Virus record (IMG/VR): IMGVR_UViG_3300032083_002581
Location: 1 to 26,204 of that record
Length of the DNA: 26,204 bases
Strand: one strand, 5' to 3'
Source of the DNA: a virus
Shown here: positions 8,672 through 15,948 of the stretch, piece after piece
Numbering within the stretch: the first letter of the stretch is position 1
Layout of the letters: the number at the start of each line of letters is the position of its first letter
The notes under the pieces: model-generated
Database searches by the model: none
Told to the model about the DNA's origin: nothing
Seen by the model: the letters and a program-made list of their open reading frames with translations, nothing else
Translations under genes and position numbers: made by a program

Positions 8672-9380
8672 CAGGAATATCTATTTTTGTAATATTCCCT
8701 CTAGCATCTTCATAATCGTATGATAGATCAACACTAGGTTGGATTTCTTTAATATAATTTCTTAATTCACGTGCATCTTTAGCTAAAAATTCAGTATCTA
8801 CAAAATTTCTGATTGTTTTACTTTCATAATCGCCATCTACAGATAAAATAATATGTTTTAGTCTAGTAGATAGTTCATTAGAAGCATTTTTGTTGATTTT
8901 TTTTAATCCTTTTAATTCTCTTTCTATAGCAATTTCATCACCATGTGTTAAAAGTTTAAAAGTGATTTCTTTTTCAGATACAGGTAAAGTAAATTTAAAT
9001 TCATTTTTACCATCTACTACTAAGGATTCATCTAAAGGTTTATCTTTAACTTCTGATAAATCAATATTAACTTCTTCTCCTCTATAAGTAAACGAATAAT
9101 CAGAACCATAACCTAATATCCTAGCAGCAATTAAAATTGCATTTTTATCACCTGATAATAATTCATTGTAATTAATAGGTGAAATAATTAATGCTTGTAA
9201 TAATTTATCTATTACTGTACCATTTGCTATTAAGTTTTGGTTAGTAAGGATATCTTCTTCTTTGGCAGTCATATATTTCATTTCTATGATTCCTTTTCTT
9301 AATGAAGATCCTTCTGGATAAAGTAAACCTTTTGAGGGTAATGTGACTTCTTCAGCCGGAAATTGGTGTTTTTGTTCCAT
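8634..9380 (-). CDS. gp26-like baseplate hub subunit / tail assembly chaperone
   Basis: A 248-residue acidic protein. The N-terminus VTLPSKGLLYPEGSSL followed by IEMKYMTAKEEDILTN and a helical segment with GDKNAILIAARILGYG is the pattern I know from T4-type gp26 (T4_baseplate family) proteins in marine myoviruses. In T4, gp26 is a hub-assembly protein. In other tailed phages the gene between tube and tape measure encodes the chaperone that keeps the tape measure soluble, and the overlapping second frame here supports that role. The 3' end carries AAC TTT TTT TGG, the recoding site. The ATG at 9380 is chosen because it lies about 24 nt after a promoter-like box and just beyond the tube terminator. 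No SD sequence is visible. Confidence 0.75.
   Translation of the reverse strand: MEQKHQFPAEEVTLPSKGLLYPEGSSLRKGIIEMKYMTAKEEDILTNQNLIANGTVIDKLLQALIISPINYNELLSGDKNAILIAARILGYGSDYSFTYRGEEVNIDLSEVKDKPLDESLVVDGKNEFKFTLPVSEKEITFKLLTHGDEIAIERELKGLKKINKNASNELSTRLKHIILSVDGDYESKTIRNFVDTEFLAKDARELRNYIKEIQPSVDLSYDYEDARGNITKIDIPVGVNFFWPDATI
8654..8660 (-). other. Putative programmed frameshift site (T7 run)
   Basis: The minus strand reads AAC TTT TTT TGG in the gp26-like frame, 18 nt before its stop codon (8634-8636). Slipping +1 of Phe-tRNA from TTT to TTT, or -2, moves ribosomes into the second frame (TTT GGC CTG ACG). Cognate pairing is kept because all codons involved are TTT. The products would be 327 (+1) or 328 (-2) residues. 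The site is read from sequence; its activity is inferred. Confidence 0.6.
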
Positions 9381-9403
9381 AACGTTATTTAATTAAAACT
9401 AGT

Positions 9404-9422
9404 TCGGATATACATATATGTA
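9404..9422 (-). promoter_or_regulatory. Putative promoter/operator box TACATATATGTATATCCGA
   Basis: This 19-mer is present base for base at 13499-13517 too, each time about 15-24 nt before a start codon on the minus strand. Its first 12 bases (TACATATATGTA) are a perfect palindrome. It is probably a promoter of a second class or a regulator site. Confidence 0.45.
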
Positions 9423-9430
9423 GGAATAAA

Positions 9431-9454
9431 AAAAGCGCCAAAAAAGGCGCTTTT
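9431..9454 (-). terminator. Rho-independent terminator after the tail tube gene
   Basis: A 9-bp stem (AAAAGCGCC at 9431-9439 with GGCGCTTTT at 9446-9454) and an A6/T6 loop, 20 nt after the tail tube stop codon. It would end a short, abundant tube message. Confidence 0.85.
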
Positions 9455-9473
9455 CTTTAATATAATTTAACTA

Positions 9474-9959
9474 TTAGTAGTTTAAGATGGCATAATCCAT
9501 TACTATAGTCATTGAAATGTTTGCTGGTGAATCAGATGTCCAATCCATAGATCCAAAGTTTGCATTTTGACAATATGCACCTTTTAAAATCCATTCTTCA
9601 ACAACATCACCTACTGGTCCTAAAGTTCTAATATAAAGATCTTTTTTATAGAAATCAGAATAACCATCTCTACCTGTAACTGATTCATGTCCTAAACGAA
9701 CCCACTCCATTACTGCTTGTGCACCTGAAGGTGTTACTGGATCATAAAGTTCAGCTGTAACATTATCCCAGTTAGCTTTTCCTTTAATTTTTCTTTTCAC
9801 GTTAATATGATCAAGAACTACTTCTCCAAATGTAATACTTGGTCTATCAATTTTTTTAATCAGGTATGCTGGGATACCATCAATTTCCATTAGAAACCTA
9901 TTTTGTAATTTAGGTTCGAATGCTGTGAAAAACATGTCATTTGTTTCTAATATTGCCAT
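9474..9959 (-). CDS. gp19: Tail tube protein (gp19-like)
   Basis: A 161-residue protein of the T4 gp19 tail-tube family, close to the usual length (T4 gp19, 163 residues). Recognisable parts are the N-terminal FEPKLQNRFLMEIDGIPAYLIKK, the PSITFGEV strand, ANWDNVTAELYDPVTPSGAQ, and the C-terminal IVMDYAILNY. Hexameric rings of this protein stack inside the sheath as the DNA conduit. It follows the sheath gene, as in T4. A 20-bp promoter-like element at 9976-9995 lies upstream and a strong terminator downstream, so it can be expressed as a monocistronic unit, which fits a protein needed in over a hundred copies. The start codon is ATG with no SD. Confidence 0.95.
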   Translation of the reverse strand: MAILETNDMFFTAFEPKLQNRFLMEIDGIPAYLIKKIDRPSITFGEVVLDHINVKRKIKGKANWDNVTAELYDPVTPSGAQAVMEWVRLGHESVTGRDGYSDFYKKDLYIRTLGPVGDVVEEWILKGAYCQNANFGSMDWTSDSPANISMTIVMDYAILNY

Positions 9960-9975
9960 CTTTTATATTATTTTA

Positions 9976-9995
9976 TTGTTCTATTATAAATATAA
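9976..9995 (-). promoter_or_regulatory. Putative late promoter of the tail tube gene
   Basis: The minus strand reads TTATATTTATAATAGAACAA about 17 nt before the ATG. An identical 20-mer occurs at 21699-21718, and the sheath upstream region has a near copy (ATATTTATGACAGAAC). The conserved AGAAC after the box may mark the transcription start. Confidence 0.6.
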
Positions 9996-10011
9996 TCCTT
10001 TTAAGTTTTTC

Positions 10012-13000
10012 TTAATAGCCTCCGCCACCACCAGCAGTTCCACCACCTCCTGTAGCTCCACCGCCACTACCATCAAATGTAGCTCCTGTAGGTAGTACAT
10101 TAAAGTCTAGTACTATAAACTCAGCTGTTTTAGTTGGTTGTAAGTAAATAGCGCCTAATAATTGGTTTCTATCAATTACATCTGGTGTGTTATTGGTTTC
10201 GTCCATTTGGACTCTAAATGCGTATAATCCTTGTCTTTGTTGTACTGATTCTAGATATGGATTTACTATATTTAGGAATCTTGTTCTTGTTTGTAATGTA
10301 TTTTGTTCAAATACTAGGTATCTTGAAGAACTTGCAATGTATTTCTTAAGTGAAATTAATAATCTACGAACATTAATTCTATCTAATGCTGTTGATCTTT
10401 CTTGTAATGTTTTCTGACCCCAAATACAAACTCCAGTTCCTGGGAATGTAGCTATTGGATTAATTTTATTATCATATAATGTATCTCTTTCAGCTTGGTT
10501 TAATCTAATTTTAGCTTCTAGTACATTTCCTAGTACACCTCTATTTAAACCTGCTGGTGCAAACCATTCTGCAGCAATTCTATCTGAAGCAGCTATTGCT
10601 CCTGGTACAATTACTGATGGTGGTACTAATACTGGTCTATTTCTAGAGTCTGTAACTTTAACCCATGGATAATAAACAGCAGCATAATTAGTATCTAATC
10701 CATCTACTGTATTAACAGCTGTATTTACAGATGCATCTAATCTGGTTAAATCCATTACATAAAATGCATCTCCTCTTCCTTCTGCCATATCAATAGCGGC
10801 ATTTGTTACAGAATTATGAATTTGTTTAATAACACCTGGTAACACTAACATGTTAATGTCGTATTCGTCTTGATTTGAAAGAATATCTAATGCTTTTTTA
10901 TATGCCTTATATCCATTTTTATCAGTCCCACTTAAATCAAATCCATATAGATTAGTTCCTGCTGTATATGTTGAATCCATATCTGATGCTACTGCTGTTT
11001 CACCACCTGTGAATTTTACAGTATAAGGAGCTATACCATCATCACCACCTTGGAAAGGTACTGTGAATTTTAACTGATTAGCTGTTGGTCCTGTAGTTCC
11101 TGTTGTATCAAGAGAAGCACTTAATGAACCTACCCATAATGATGAGCTTGGGTGACCTGAATAATTTTCAACATTAAAATCACCCGACACATTAGCCTGA
11201 TTATTATCTGGTAATGGTTGTAAGAAAGCTTCATTATCTGGTTCTTTATCAATAAATTTAAATCCTAAAAATGCTTTAGAGCTATAATCGCTTCCTACTA
11301 CTTGATTTCCTTCGTATGATGCTGAAGGGAATGTAAAATTAGTAGCAAATGAAGCTGTGTTGATTGTATCTCTTACTGCTTTAAATCCTTTTGGAGACAT
11401 TTTAGGTGAAAGACCTTTAGAAGCTACTGCTGCTGCTACCTCAACTCTAATTAAATTTGAAATATTTGGATAATTTCCAAGTAGTTCTACTTTTGCTAGT
11501 GTATCATTATATTGTGGGTATCTATCTCCAATTACTTTTGCAATATAATTTGGTGAATCTGGATCTAAATTACAGTTATTAAATTGTTCTAAAATAACTG
11601 GGTTTTTATCTTTATCGTTTGTTCTTCTAACTATAACAGAGAATGTAGAGTATTGTTCAACTCCATCAATATTACTTGGTTCTCTTAAGTTAGCAATTGA
11701 AATTTTAAAATCATGACATAAATGTTTACCATGATCTAGTGTATGGAATTTAAATAATTCTTTTGTTGTTTTATTAGCATCTAAAAACTGTGTAGTAATA
11801 AACGGTGTAGAAGCATATCCATATCCTTCTGTTTGGCCTATTTCTCCACTAAATACTATATCAGCTGATTGAGTAACTACCATAACGTGATCACCACTAG
11901 CTACTGAATATCCTGTAATATCGGTTCCTTGAGTAGTAACTGATACAGATGCTGTAGTAGCTGTTAGTGCACTTTGGCCAATTCCATCGGGGCCAAATTT
12001 ATTAATTGCATCTGTTGCAGATCCTGCATCAGCATAAGTTATAGTTACAATTAAACCTGTACTGTCTACTGTAGCAGAAAATGGTTTATCACTAGATATA
12101 CCTGATGGTGAAGAACCTGTGATAGAATTTACTGCTGCCGCAAAACTGACTGCTAATCCTGCACCTGAAATATTTGTATTAATCATTTGATGTGCACACA
12201 AATCTGCTTTAACTAATGAACCTGTTATACCAGTTGTTGGATCAGCAAAACTAGAACCTGAAAATACTAGTGTATATTGTTCTCCATCAGAGTCTGATAA
12301 AACAATAGCTCTTGTTTGGTTTTCAGCTACACTATCAATACTTGCTGTAGCAATGAATTCACTTGCAAATGTAACTTGTGCTACTTCTGAAGTTGCACTT
12401 GCTATATTTGTTTGAATTGTTTTAAAATTAATATAAGTGTATCCAGGAGTTCCAGCGTAAGCAGTCACACCACTTTTGCTATTGTCAGCTGAGTTTCCTA
12501 ATTGTTTAAATAAATAATTTGAATTAGCAGGATTTAATGAGGCAGAAAATTGTGTACCTGCTGTTAGTGCAGCTCCTCCAGTTGAACCACTTAATATAAA
12601 ATTAAAGTTTTCAGTAAAGTCTTGTTCAGCTGTATCTGTAGATGCTGATAAAATAGAAAGACCTAAATCAGGAGTACCTGTATTTTTAGAAGGATAAACT
12701 ACACCTAGTAGTACATTTTCAGCTGCACTTACTGAGCTAGTAATAACTAATGCTATCATTTCATTAGTTCCATTTGCAAATGTATATCCGCTTCCTCCTA
12801 ATACTCTTGTTACAGTAACTGATCCAGCGTTTTTTAAATATTCTCTAACTGTTTGTGGAACATAAGTTTCTGTATCATTAGATCCGAATCTTCTTTGGTA
12901 TTCTGAAAAACTTCTTACTACCGTAGGTACAAATGCTGGTCCTTTTTCTGTAGGTCCAACAACTGCTGCTCCAATTGCTTGGACCCCAGCAGGTAAAAAT

Positions 13001-13053
13001 GAAAGGTCGTTTTCTCTTGTAAAAACACCTGGTGAAATAATTTGTTCTGCCAT
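10012..13053 (-). CDS. gp18: Tail sheath protein (gp18-like), enlarged
   Basis: A 1013-residue contractile sheath subunit. The N-terminus IISPGVFTRENDLSF and the segment GAAVVGPTEKGPAFVPTVV are typical of sheath proteins. The C-terminal ~300 residues hold the conserved core: RNRPVLVPPSVIVPGAIA, WFAPAGLNRGVLGN, FPGTGVCIWGQKT, and INVRRLLISLKKYIASSSRY. T4 gp18 is 659 residues; the surplus here is in the Thr/Ser/Ala-rich middle (about residues 100-470), which looks like inserted beta-sandwich domains exposed on the sheath surface. The last ~17 residues are almost all glycine (GGGATGGGGTAGGGGGY). The gene precedes the tube gene and has a 134-bp upstream region with two promoter-like boxes and a hairpin. 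The identification is firm; the boundaries of the insert are estimated. Confidence 0.95.
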   Translation of the reverse strand: MAEQIISPGVFTRENDLSFLPAGVQAIGAAVVGPTEKGPAFVPTVVRSFSEYQRRFGSNDTETYVPQTVREYLKNAGSVTVTRVLGGSGYTFANGTNEMIALVITSSVSAAENVLLGVVYPSKNTGTPDLGLSILSASTDTAEQDFTENFNFILSGSTGGAALTAGTQFSASLNPANSNYLFKQLGNSADNSKSGVTAYAGTPGYTYINFKTIQTNIASATSEVAQVTFASEFIATASIDSVAENQTRAIVLSDSDGEQYTLVFSGSSFADPTTGITGSLVKADLCAHQMINTNISGAGLAVSFAAAVNSITGSSPSGISSDKPFSATVDSTGLIVTITYADAGSATDAINKFGPDGIGQSALTATTASVSVTTQGTDITGYSVASGDHVMVVTQSADIVFSGEIGQTEGYGYASTPFITTQFLDANKTTKELFKFHTLDHGKHLCHDFKISIANLREPSNIDGVEQYSTFSVIVRRTNDKDKNPVILEQFNNCNLDPDSPNYIAKVIGDRYPQYNDTLAKVELLGNYPNISNLIRVEVAAAVASKGLSPKMSPKGFKAVRDTINTASFATNFTFPSASYEGNQVVGSDYSSKAFLGFKFIDKEPDNEAFLQPLPDNNQANVSGDFNVENYSGHPSSSLWVGSLSASLDTTGTTGPTANQLKFTVPFQGGDDGIAPYTVKFTGGETAVASDMDSTYTAGTNLYGFDLSGTDKNGYKAYKKALDILSNQDEYDINMLVLPGVIKQIHNSVTNAAIDMAEGRGDAFYVMDLTRLDASVNTAVNTVDGLDTNYAAVYYPWVKVTDSRNRPVLVPPSVIVPGAIAASDRIAAEWFAPAGLNRGVLGNVLEAKIRLNQAERDTLYDNKINPIATFPGTGVCIWGQKTLQERSTALDRINVRRLLISLKKYIASSSRYLVFEQNTLQTRTRFLNIVNPYLESVQQRQGLYAFRVQMDETNNTPDVIDRNQLLGAIYLQPTKTAEFIVLDFNVLPTGATFDGSGGGATGGGGTAGGGGGY

Positions 13054-13093
13054 CTTATATATTATTTAGTATGTTATATCCTTGATTGGTTCT

Positions 13094-13104
13094 GTCATAA
13101 ATAT
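13094..13104 (-). promoter_or_regulatory. Putative proximal promoter of the sheath gene
   Basis: The minus strand reads ATATTTATGAC followed by AGAACCAA, a close match to the tail tube promoter element (ATATTTATAATAGAACAA). It lies about 41 nt before the sheath start codon. Confidence 0.5.
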
Positions 13105-13133
13105 GGAAGAGAGACGCAAACCAAACCAAGATA

Positions 13134-13160
13134 GGCGATTAGTTTTATAACCTAATCACC
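13134..13160 (-). other. Hairpin in the region upstream of the sheath gene
   Basis: A 9-bp stem with one G.U pair on the minus strand (GGTGATTAG with CTAATCGCC) and a 9-nt loop. There is no U-tract after it, so it is not a normal intrinsic terminator. It lies between the two promoter-like boxes and would form at the 5' end of RNA starting from the distal one. Confidence 0.4.
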
Positions 13161-13170
13161 AATAAATATA
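13161..13170 (-). promoter_or_regulatory. Putative distal promoter box of the sheath gene
   Basis: The minus strand reads TATATTTATT between the stop of the coiled-coil gene (13188) and the hairpin. It is an imperfect copy of the TATATTTATAAT box, about 108 nt from the sheath start codon. Confidence 0.35.
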
Positions 13171-13187
13171 ACGTTAATTTTAAAAAA

Positions 13188-13484
13188 TTAAGATACTGGA
13201 GTAAATGTACCTGAAACTAAATCTATACTTCCTTTACCATATTTATCTGATAAAGTTTTAGCTATATCAGTTTCTTTTTTTTCTATTGTAGCTAATTCTT
13301 TTTTTAATTTAAGTTCAGCTTCTTCTAACTTAATTTTATTAATATATAATTGTCCCATTTGGGCTGTAAGTTGACCGATTTCGGATCTTAATTCTTTAAG
13401 TTGGTTTAATTCTTCAGGAGTAAAAGATTGTGGTGTTGATTTAATTTCTGAAGGAGAGGGTACTTTTTGTTTTTGTATTGCCAT
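13188..13484 (-). CDS. Small coiled-coil protein, unknown function
   Basis: A 98-residue soluble protein. The first ~20 residues are polar and proline/serine-rich; residues about 24-80 form one long heptad-like helix (ELNQLKELRSEIGQLTAQMG, then EEAELKLKKELATIEKKE), so a coiled-coil oligomer is likely. The last 15 residues (KGSIDLVSGTFTPVS) look like a short beta hairpin. It lies between the fibre block and the sheath gene and has its own TACATATATGTATATCCGA box just upstream. I recognise the type from marine phage structural clusters but not a defined function. A fibre- or tail-associated connector or assembly factor is possible. Confidence 0.7.
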   Translation of the reverse strand: MAIQKQKVPSPSEIKSTPQSFTPEELNQLKELRSEIGQLTAQMGQLYINKIKLEEAELKLKKELATIEKKETDIAKTLSDKYGKGSIDLVSGTFTPVS

Positions 13485-13498
13485 AACTTATTATTTTA

Positions 13499-13517
13499 TC
13501 GGATATACATATATGTA
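13499..13517 (-). promoter_or_regulatory. Putative promoter/operator box TACATATATGTATATCCGA
   Basis: An exact second copy of the 19-mer at 9404-9422, about 15 nt before the start of the coiled-coil gene. It lies directly downstream of the short fibre-type gene that stops at 13520. Confidence 0.45.
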
Positions 13518-13519
13518 AT

Positions 13520-13777
13520 TTAGAAAGACCCACCATTTATTATTGAATTATTTATATTAAACCCACCCATATTAAGGTCTTGTGTAGCTGTATGGTTACC
13601 TAAGTTATCAGCTGATCCACCTCCGCTTTCGACAACTTCTGATACATCATTGCCTTGGATTTTTAATAATTCTTTTTCTGATTTAAAAAATAAAGTACCG
13701 CTTTTGCGATTGATAATAATTTCATCAGATGCAAAATCTGTTCTTTTAGGGTCTCTATTTTTTATTTTTATAGGCAT
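13520..13777 (-). CDS. Short fibre-like protein
   Basis: An 85-residue protein. The first half has a basic start (MPIKIKNRDPKRTDF) and a short beta-rich region ending EKELLKIQG; a serine/glycine linker (ESGGGSAD) leads to NLGNHTATQDLNMGGFNINN, a motif widespread at the heads or joints of phage tail fibres. The C-terminus (NSIINGGSF) resembles that of the 245-residue fibre (LDLTINGGTF). Its ATG overlaps the stop of the upstream 57-residue gene (TAATG), implying coupled translation. A small fibre tip, adaptor or fibre-joining protein is likely; host-binding specificity cannot be judged. Confidence 0.65.
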   Translation of the reverse strand: MPIKIKNRDPKRTDFASDEIIINRKSGTLFFKSEKELLKIQGNDVSEVVESGGGSADNLGNHTATQDLNMGGFNINNSIINGGSF

Positions 13778-13950
13778 TATTGATTTTTAAGAGTATTTAC
13801 TTCTTTTACTAGTTCGTCTATCTTTTTAACTAAAAATTGAACTGTTTCCTGTAATTCAAAAACTGGTTCTGATGATTCAACTTGATCTTTTACATTAGAT
13901 AATGAACCTGATACTGAAAATTCTTCTGTTGTTGTTCTTATGTCTGACAT
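13777..13950 (-). CDS. 57-residue helical protein in the fibre block
   Basis: A small gene with ATG at 13948-13950 and TAA at 13777-13779. It begins 2 nt after the stop of the 411-residue fibre gene, and its stop overlaps the next ATG as TAATG. The product starts MSDIRTTTEEFSVSGSLSNV and ends with a strongly amphipathic helix (about residues 31-55; VQFLVKKIDELVKEVNTLKN) that looks like a short coiled coil. Without it there would be a 175-nt gap in an otherwise gap-free operon, which supports it as real. No family is recognised. A coiled coil of this size could trimerise with or cap a fibre. Confidence 0.65.
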   Translation of the reverse strand: MSDIRTTTEEFSVSGSLSNVKDQVESSEPVFELQETVQFLVKKIDELVKEVNTLKNQ

Positions 13951-13952
13951 TA

Positions 13953-15188
13953 TTATCTTGTTTTAGCTGTTACTGTATATGATCCTTTCATTACCTTACT
14001 ACCTGCTATATCTGAATTTGCAAATATATATAAATAATCTCCTTTATCAGCTTGTAATCCTGTACTTCCTGTTATGTAAATATCGTTTGGTCTACCATTA
14101 GTTGTTGTAGCTGAAGAGGCACTAGCTAAAAATGTTATAGTACTACCAGCGGCACCATTAAAAGGGGTACCTTTATATATATAATAATTTAATTCAGTTA
14201 CACTAGCATTAGGTCTTAAAGTTCCAACAAGTTCTATATCTGTTATATTATGGTTTATTCTGACTCCTTTATTAAAGTCAAGGTGGGTAAAAGTTCCCGT
14301 ATCTCCATCACCAGCATCTACATCTGATTTATCTACGCCATCATCCCAACCTCTATCGGCCCAACCAAAATTATCATCACCATTTGTTAACTTCCCTAAA
14401 CCCCAATCATTTGTATCAGTTGCAGAGTACCATGCATGTGTAACTATTTGAATAGGGGCACCTATAAAATTACTTGCACTTATATTACCTGAGGCTGTAA
14501 TTTCTCCAGTTACATCAATACCTGTAGTTTCAACTTCTAAAGCTGTAGCATTAGCTGGTTTTAATTGTATTTTATCGTCAGTTCCAAAATCAATGTAAGT
14601 GTCATCAGTAGCTCTACCTACTTTTAAACTTGTATTTGTAACAGAAGTTATACCTGTTTGAGCCGCCGATACATCTAGTTCTTCATTTGTATTATCTGCT
14701 GTTAAACCTACACCCGCTATAACATCAACATCTATATCTAGAGTAACTGAACCACCTAATGTAACTGATCCTCCTGTTTTTAGCCCATCTCCTGCTGTTA
14801 TAGTTACAGAATCTTCAGCTAACTTGGCAATTGGAATTTCATCATTATCAATTTCTGCAACGATTGCGGCCGCTAATGTATCTGAAACTGCGGCTGCATC
14901 TAATGTAGCTGCTGTTATTGTTCCTAAAGCAGTTACATCCCCACTAGTTAATATATTTCCACTTGCACTTATATTACCTGAAGCGGTTATTTCACTAACT
15001 ATAAGATTACCACTTGCGCTTACAACTGAGGCAGTGACATTAGTAAATGTTTCTAATTTCCTTACATCGTTTCCAGAGCCCGAACCATAGTAAAATAAAC
15101 CATCGTTTACATTAATAGCTACTTCACCATTTGTAAGACTAGATGGGGCTCCTGATGTCCCTGTTTTTAATTGTATTGTACTTGCCAT
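13953..15188 (-). CDS. Tail fibre/adhesin with ASGNIS repeats (fibre A)
   Basis: A 411-residue fibre-type protein. The N-terminus MASTIQLKTGTSGAPSSLTNGEVAINVNDGLFYYGSG is the attachment domain seen in many marine phage fibres. Repeats of the ITASGNISASGN type follow at about residues 67-80 and 230-240, separated by a beta-repetitive region (SVTITAGDGLKTGGSVTLGG). The C-terminal ~150 residues (from about 250, QIVTHAWYSATD) lack repeats and contain W- and D-rich loops (NDWGLGKLTNGDDNFGWADR), making this the probable receptor-binding tip. The protein is Thr/Ser/Ala/Gly-rich and cysteine-free, consistent with a trimeric beta-helix. An ATATTTATAAT box ends 2 nt before the ATG. Confidence 0.75.
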   Translation of the reverse strand: MASTIQLKTGTSGAPSSLTNGEVAINVNDGLFYYGSGSGNDVRKLETFTNVTASVVSASGNLIVSEITASGNISASGNILTSGDVTALGTITAATLDAAAVSDTLAAAIVAEIDNDEIPIAKLAEDSVTITAGDGLKTGGSVTLGGSVTLDIDVDVIAGVGLTADNTNEELDVSAAQTGITSVTNTSLKVGRATDDTYIDFGTDDKIQLKPANATALEVETTGIDVTGEITASGNISASNFIGAPIQIVTHAWYSATDTNDWGLGKLTNGDDNFGWADRGWDDGVDKSDVDAGDGDTGTFTHLDFNKGVRINHNITDIELVGTLRPNASVTELNYYIYKGTPFNGAAGSTITFLASASSATTTNGRPNDIYITGSTGLQADKGDYLYIFANSDIAGSKVMKGSYTVTAKTR

Positions 15189-15190
15189 AT

Positions 15191-15201
15191 ATTATAAATA
15201 T
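15191..15201 (-). promoter_or_regulatory. Promoter-like box abutting the fibre A start
   Basis: The minus strand reads ATATTTATAAT directly before AT-ATG. If it is a -10/-7 element, the message would be nearly leaderless. Alternatively the sequence here only serves as the A/T-rich initiation context. Confidence 0.35.
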
Positions 15202-15939
15202 CTAAAAAGTTCCTCCATTTATAGTTAAATCTAAATTATTTATTTGTGCTGCTCCTGAAATTATACCACTTGGTACAAAAGATAAATTATTATAACTGAC
15301 ATCTACTAAATCACCACCACTTCCATTAAATCTAGATGCAGATATAGTTCCACTTGCACTTATATTACCTACTACTTCTAATTTTTCTCCTGGTGAAGAT
15401 GTTCCTATACCCACACCTGTAGTGGTTAATGCTAACACATGAGAATTACTATTGTCAACATGCATTCGGATAAAATCATCATCTTCATTACCTACTATTC
15501 TAACTCTACCTGTGTTGCCATCTCCTATATCCGCAAATGTAATTTGTTTATTATTTTCTAATTGTAAATCACCGCCGTCTATGCTTAATATATCTGTACC
15601 ACCGGTTGCTCCTACCTGTAATTTATCTGTTTTTACATAATCAAATGAACCAGTAACTCCTATTATATCACCACTTGCACTTATATTACCTGATGCTGTA
15701 AAGTTAGTTGCAAAACTAGCTGTGTCTGCGCTCACAGCATGTGATGAAGATAACTCAAACGTAATCTCATGAGAAGCAGACACTGCAAATAAAGCATGTG
15801 ATGCTGTTATAGCGTGTGAAGCTGAGATTGGGATAAAGATATTACCCTCTCCGTCAGCTAGTCTATTAGTATTATCTGTTTGGACTACTCTTTGATAAGT
15901 ATCTTGTATATTTTGTCCTGTAAAGTCGCCAATTGCCAT
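15202..15939 (-). CDS. Tail fibre protein with ASGNIS and ASHA repeats (fibre B)
   Basis: A 245-residue fibre. The start (MAIGDFTGQNIQDTYQRVVQ) is an attachment-type domain. Residues about 37-70 hold short-period repeats around A/S-S-H-A/E (ISASHAITASHALFAVSASH). FTASGNISASGDI and VGNISASGTISASRFNG are copies of the ITASGNIS repeat shared with the two other fibre genes. GVGIGTSSPGEKLEVVGNIS is the hallmark motif of beta-helical phage fibres, often found ahead of S74 chaperone domains, but no S74 domain is present. The C-terminus is IINNL-type beta strands ending TINGGTF. It is likely to be a short or proximal fibre working with its neighbours. Confidence 0.72.
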   Translation of the reverse strand: MAIGDFTGQNIQDTYQRVVQTDNTNRLADGEGNIFIPISASHAITASHALFAVSASHEITFELSSSHAVSADTASFATNFTASGNISASGDIIGVTGSFDYVKTDKLQVGATGGTDILSIDGGDLQLENNKQITFADIGDGNTGRVRIVGNEDDDFIRMHVDNSNSHVLALTTTGVGIGTSSPGEKLEVVGNISASGTISASRFNGSGGDLVDVSYNNLSFVPSGIISGAAQINNLDLTINGGTF

Positions 15940-15948
15940 TTATAACCA

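Noticed and set aside
13134-13160. Hairpin as a terminator for the coiled-coil gene
   Set aside because: No U-tract follows on the minus strand; it is better described as a leader structure.
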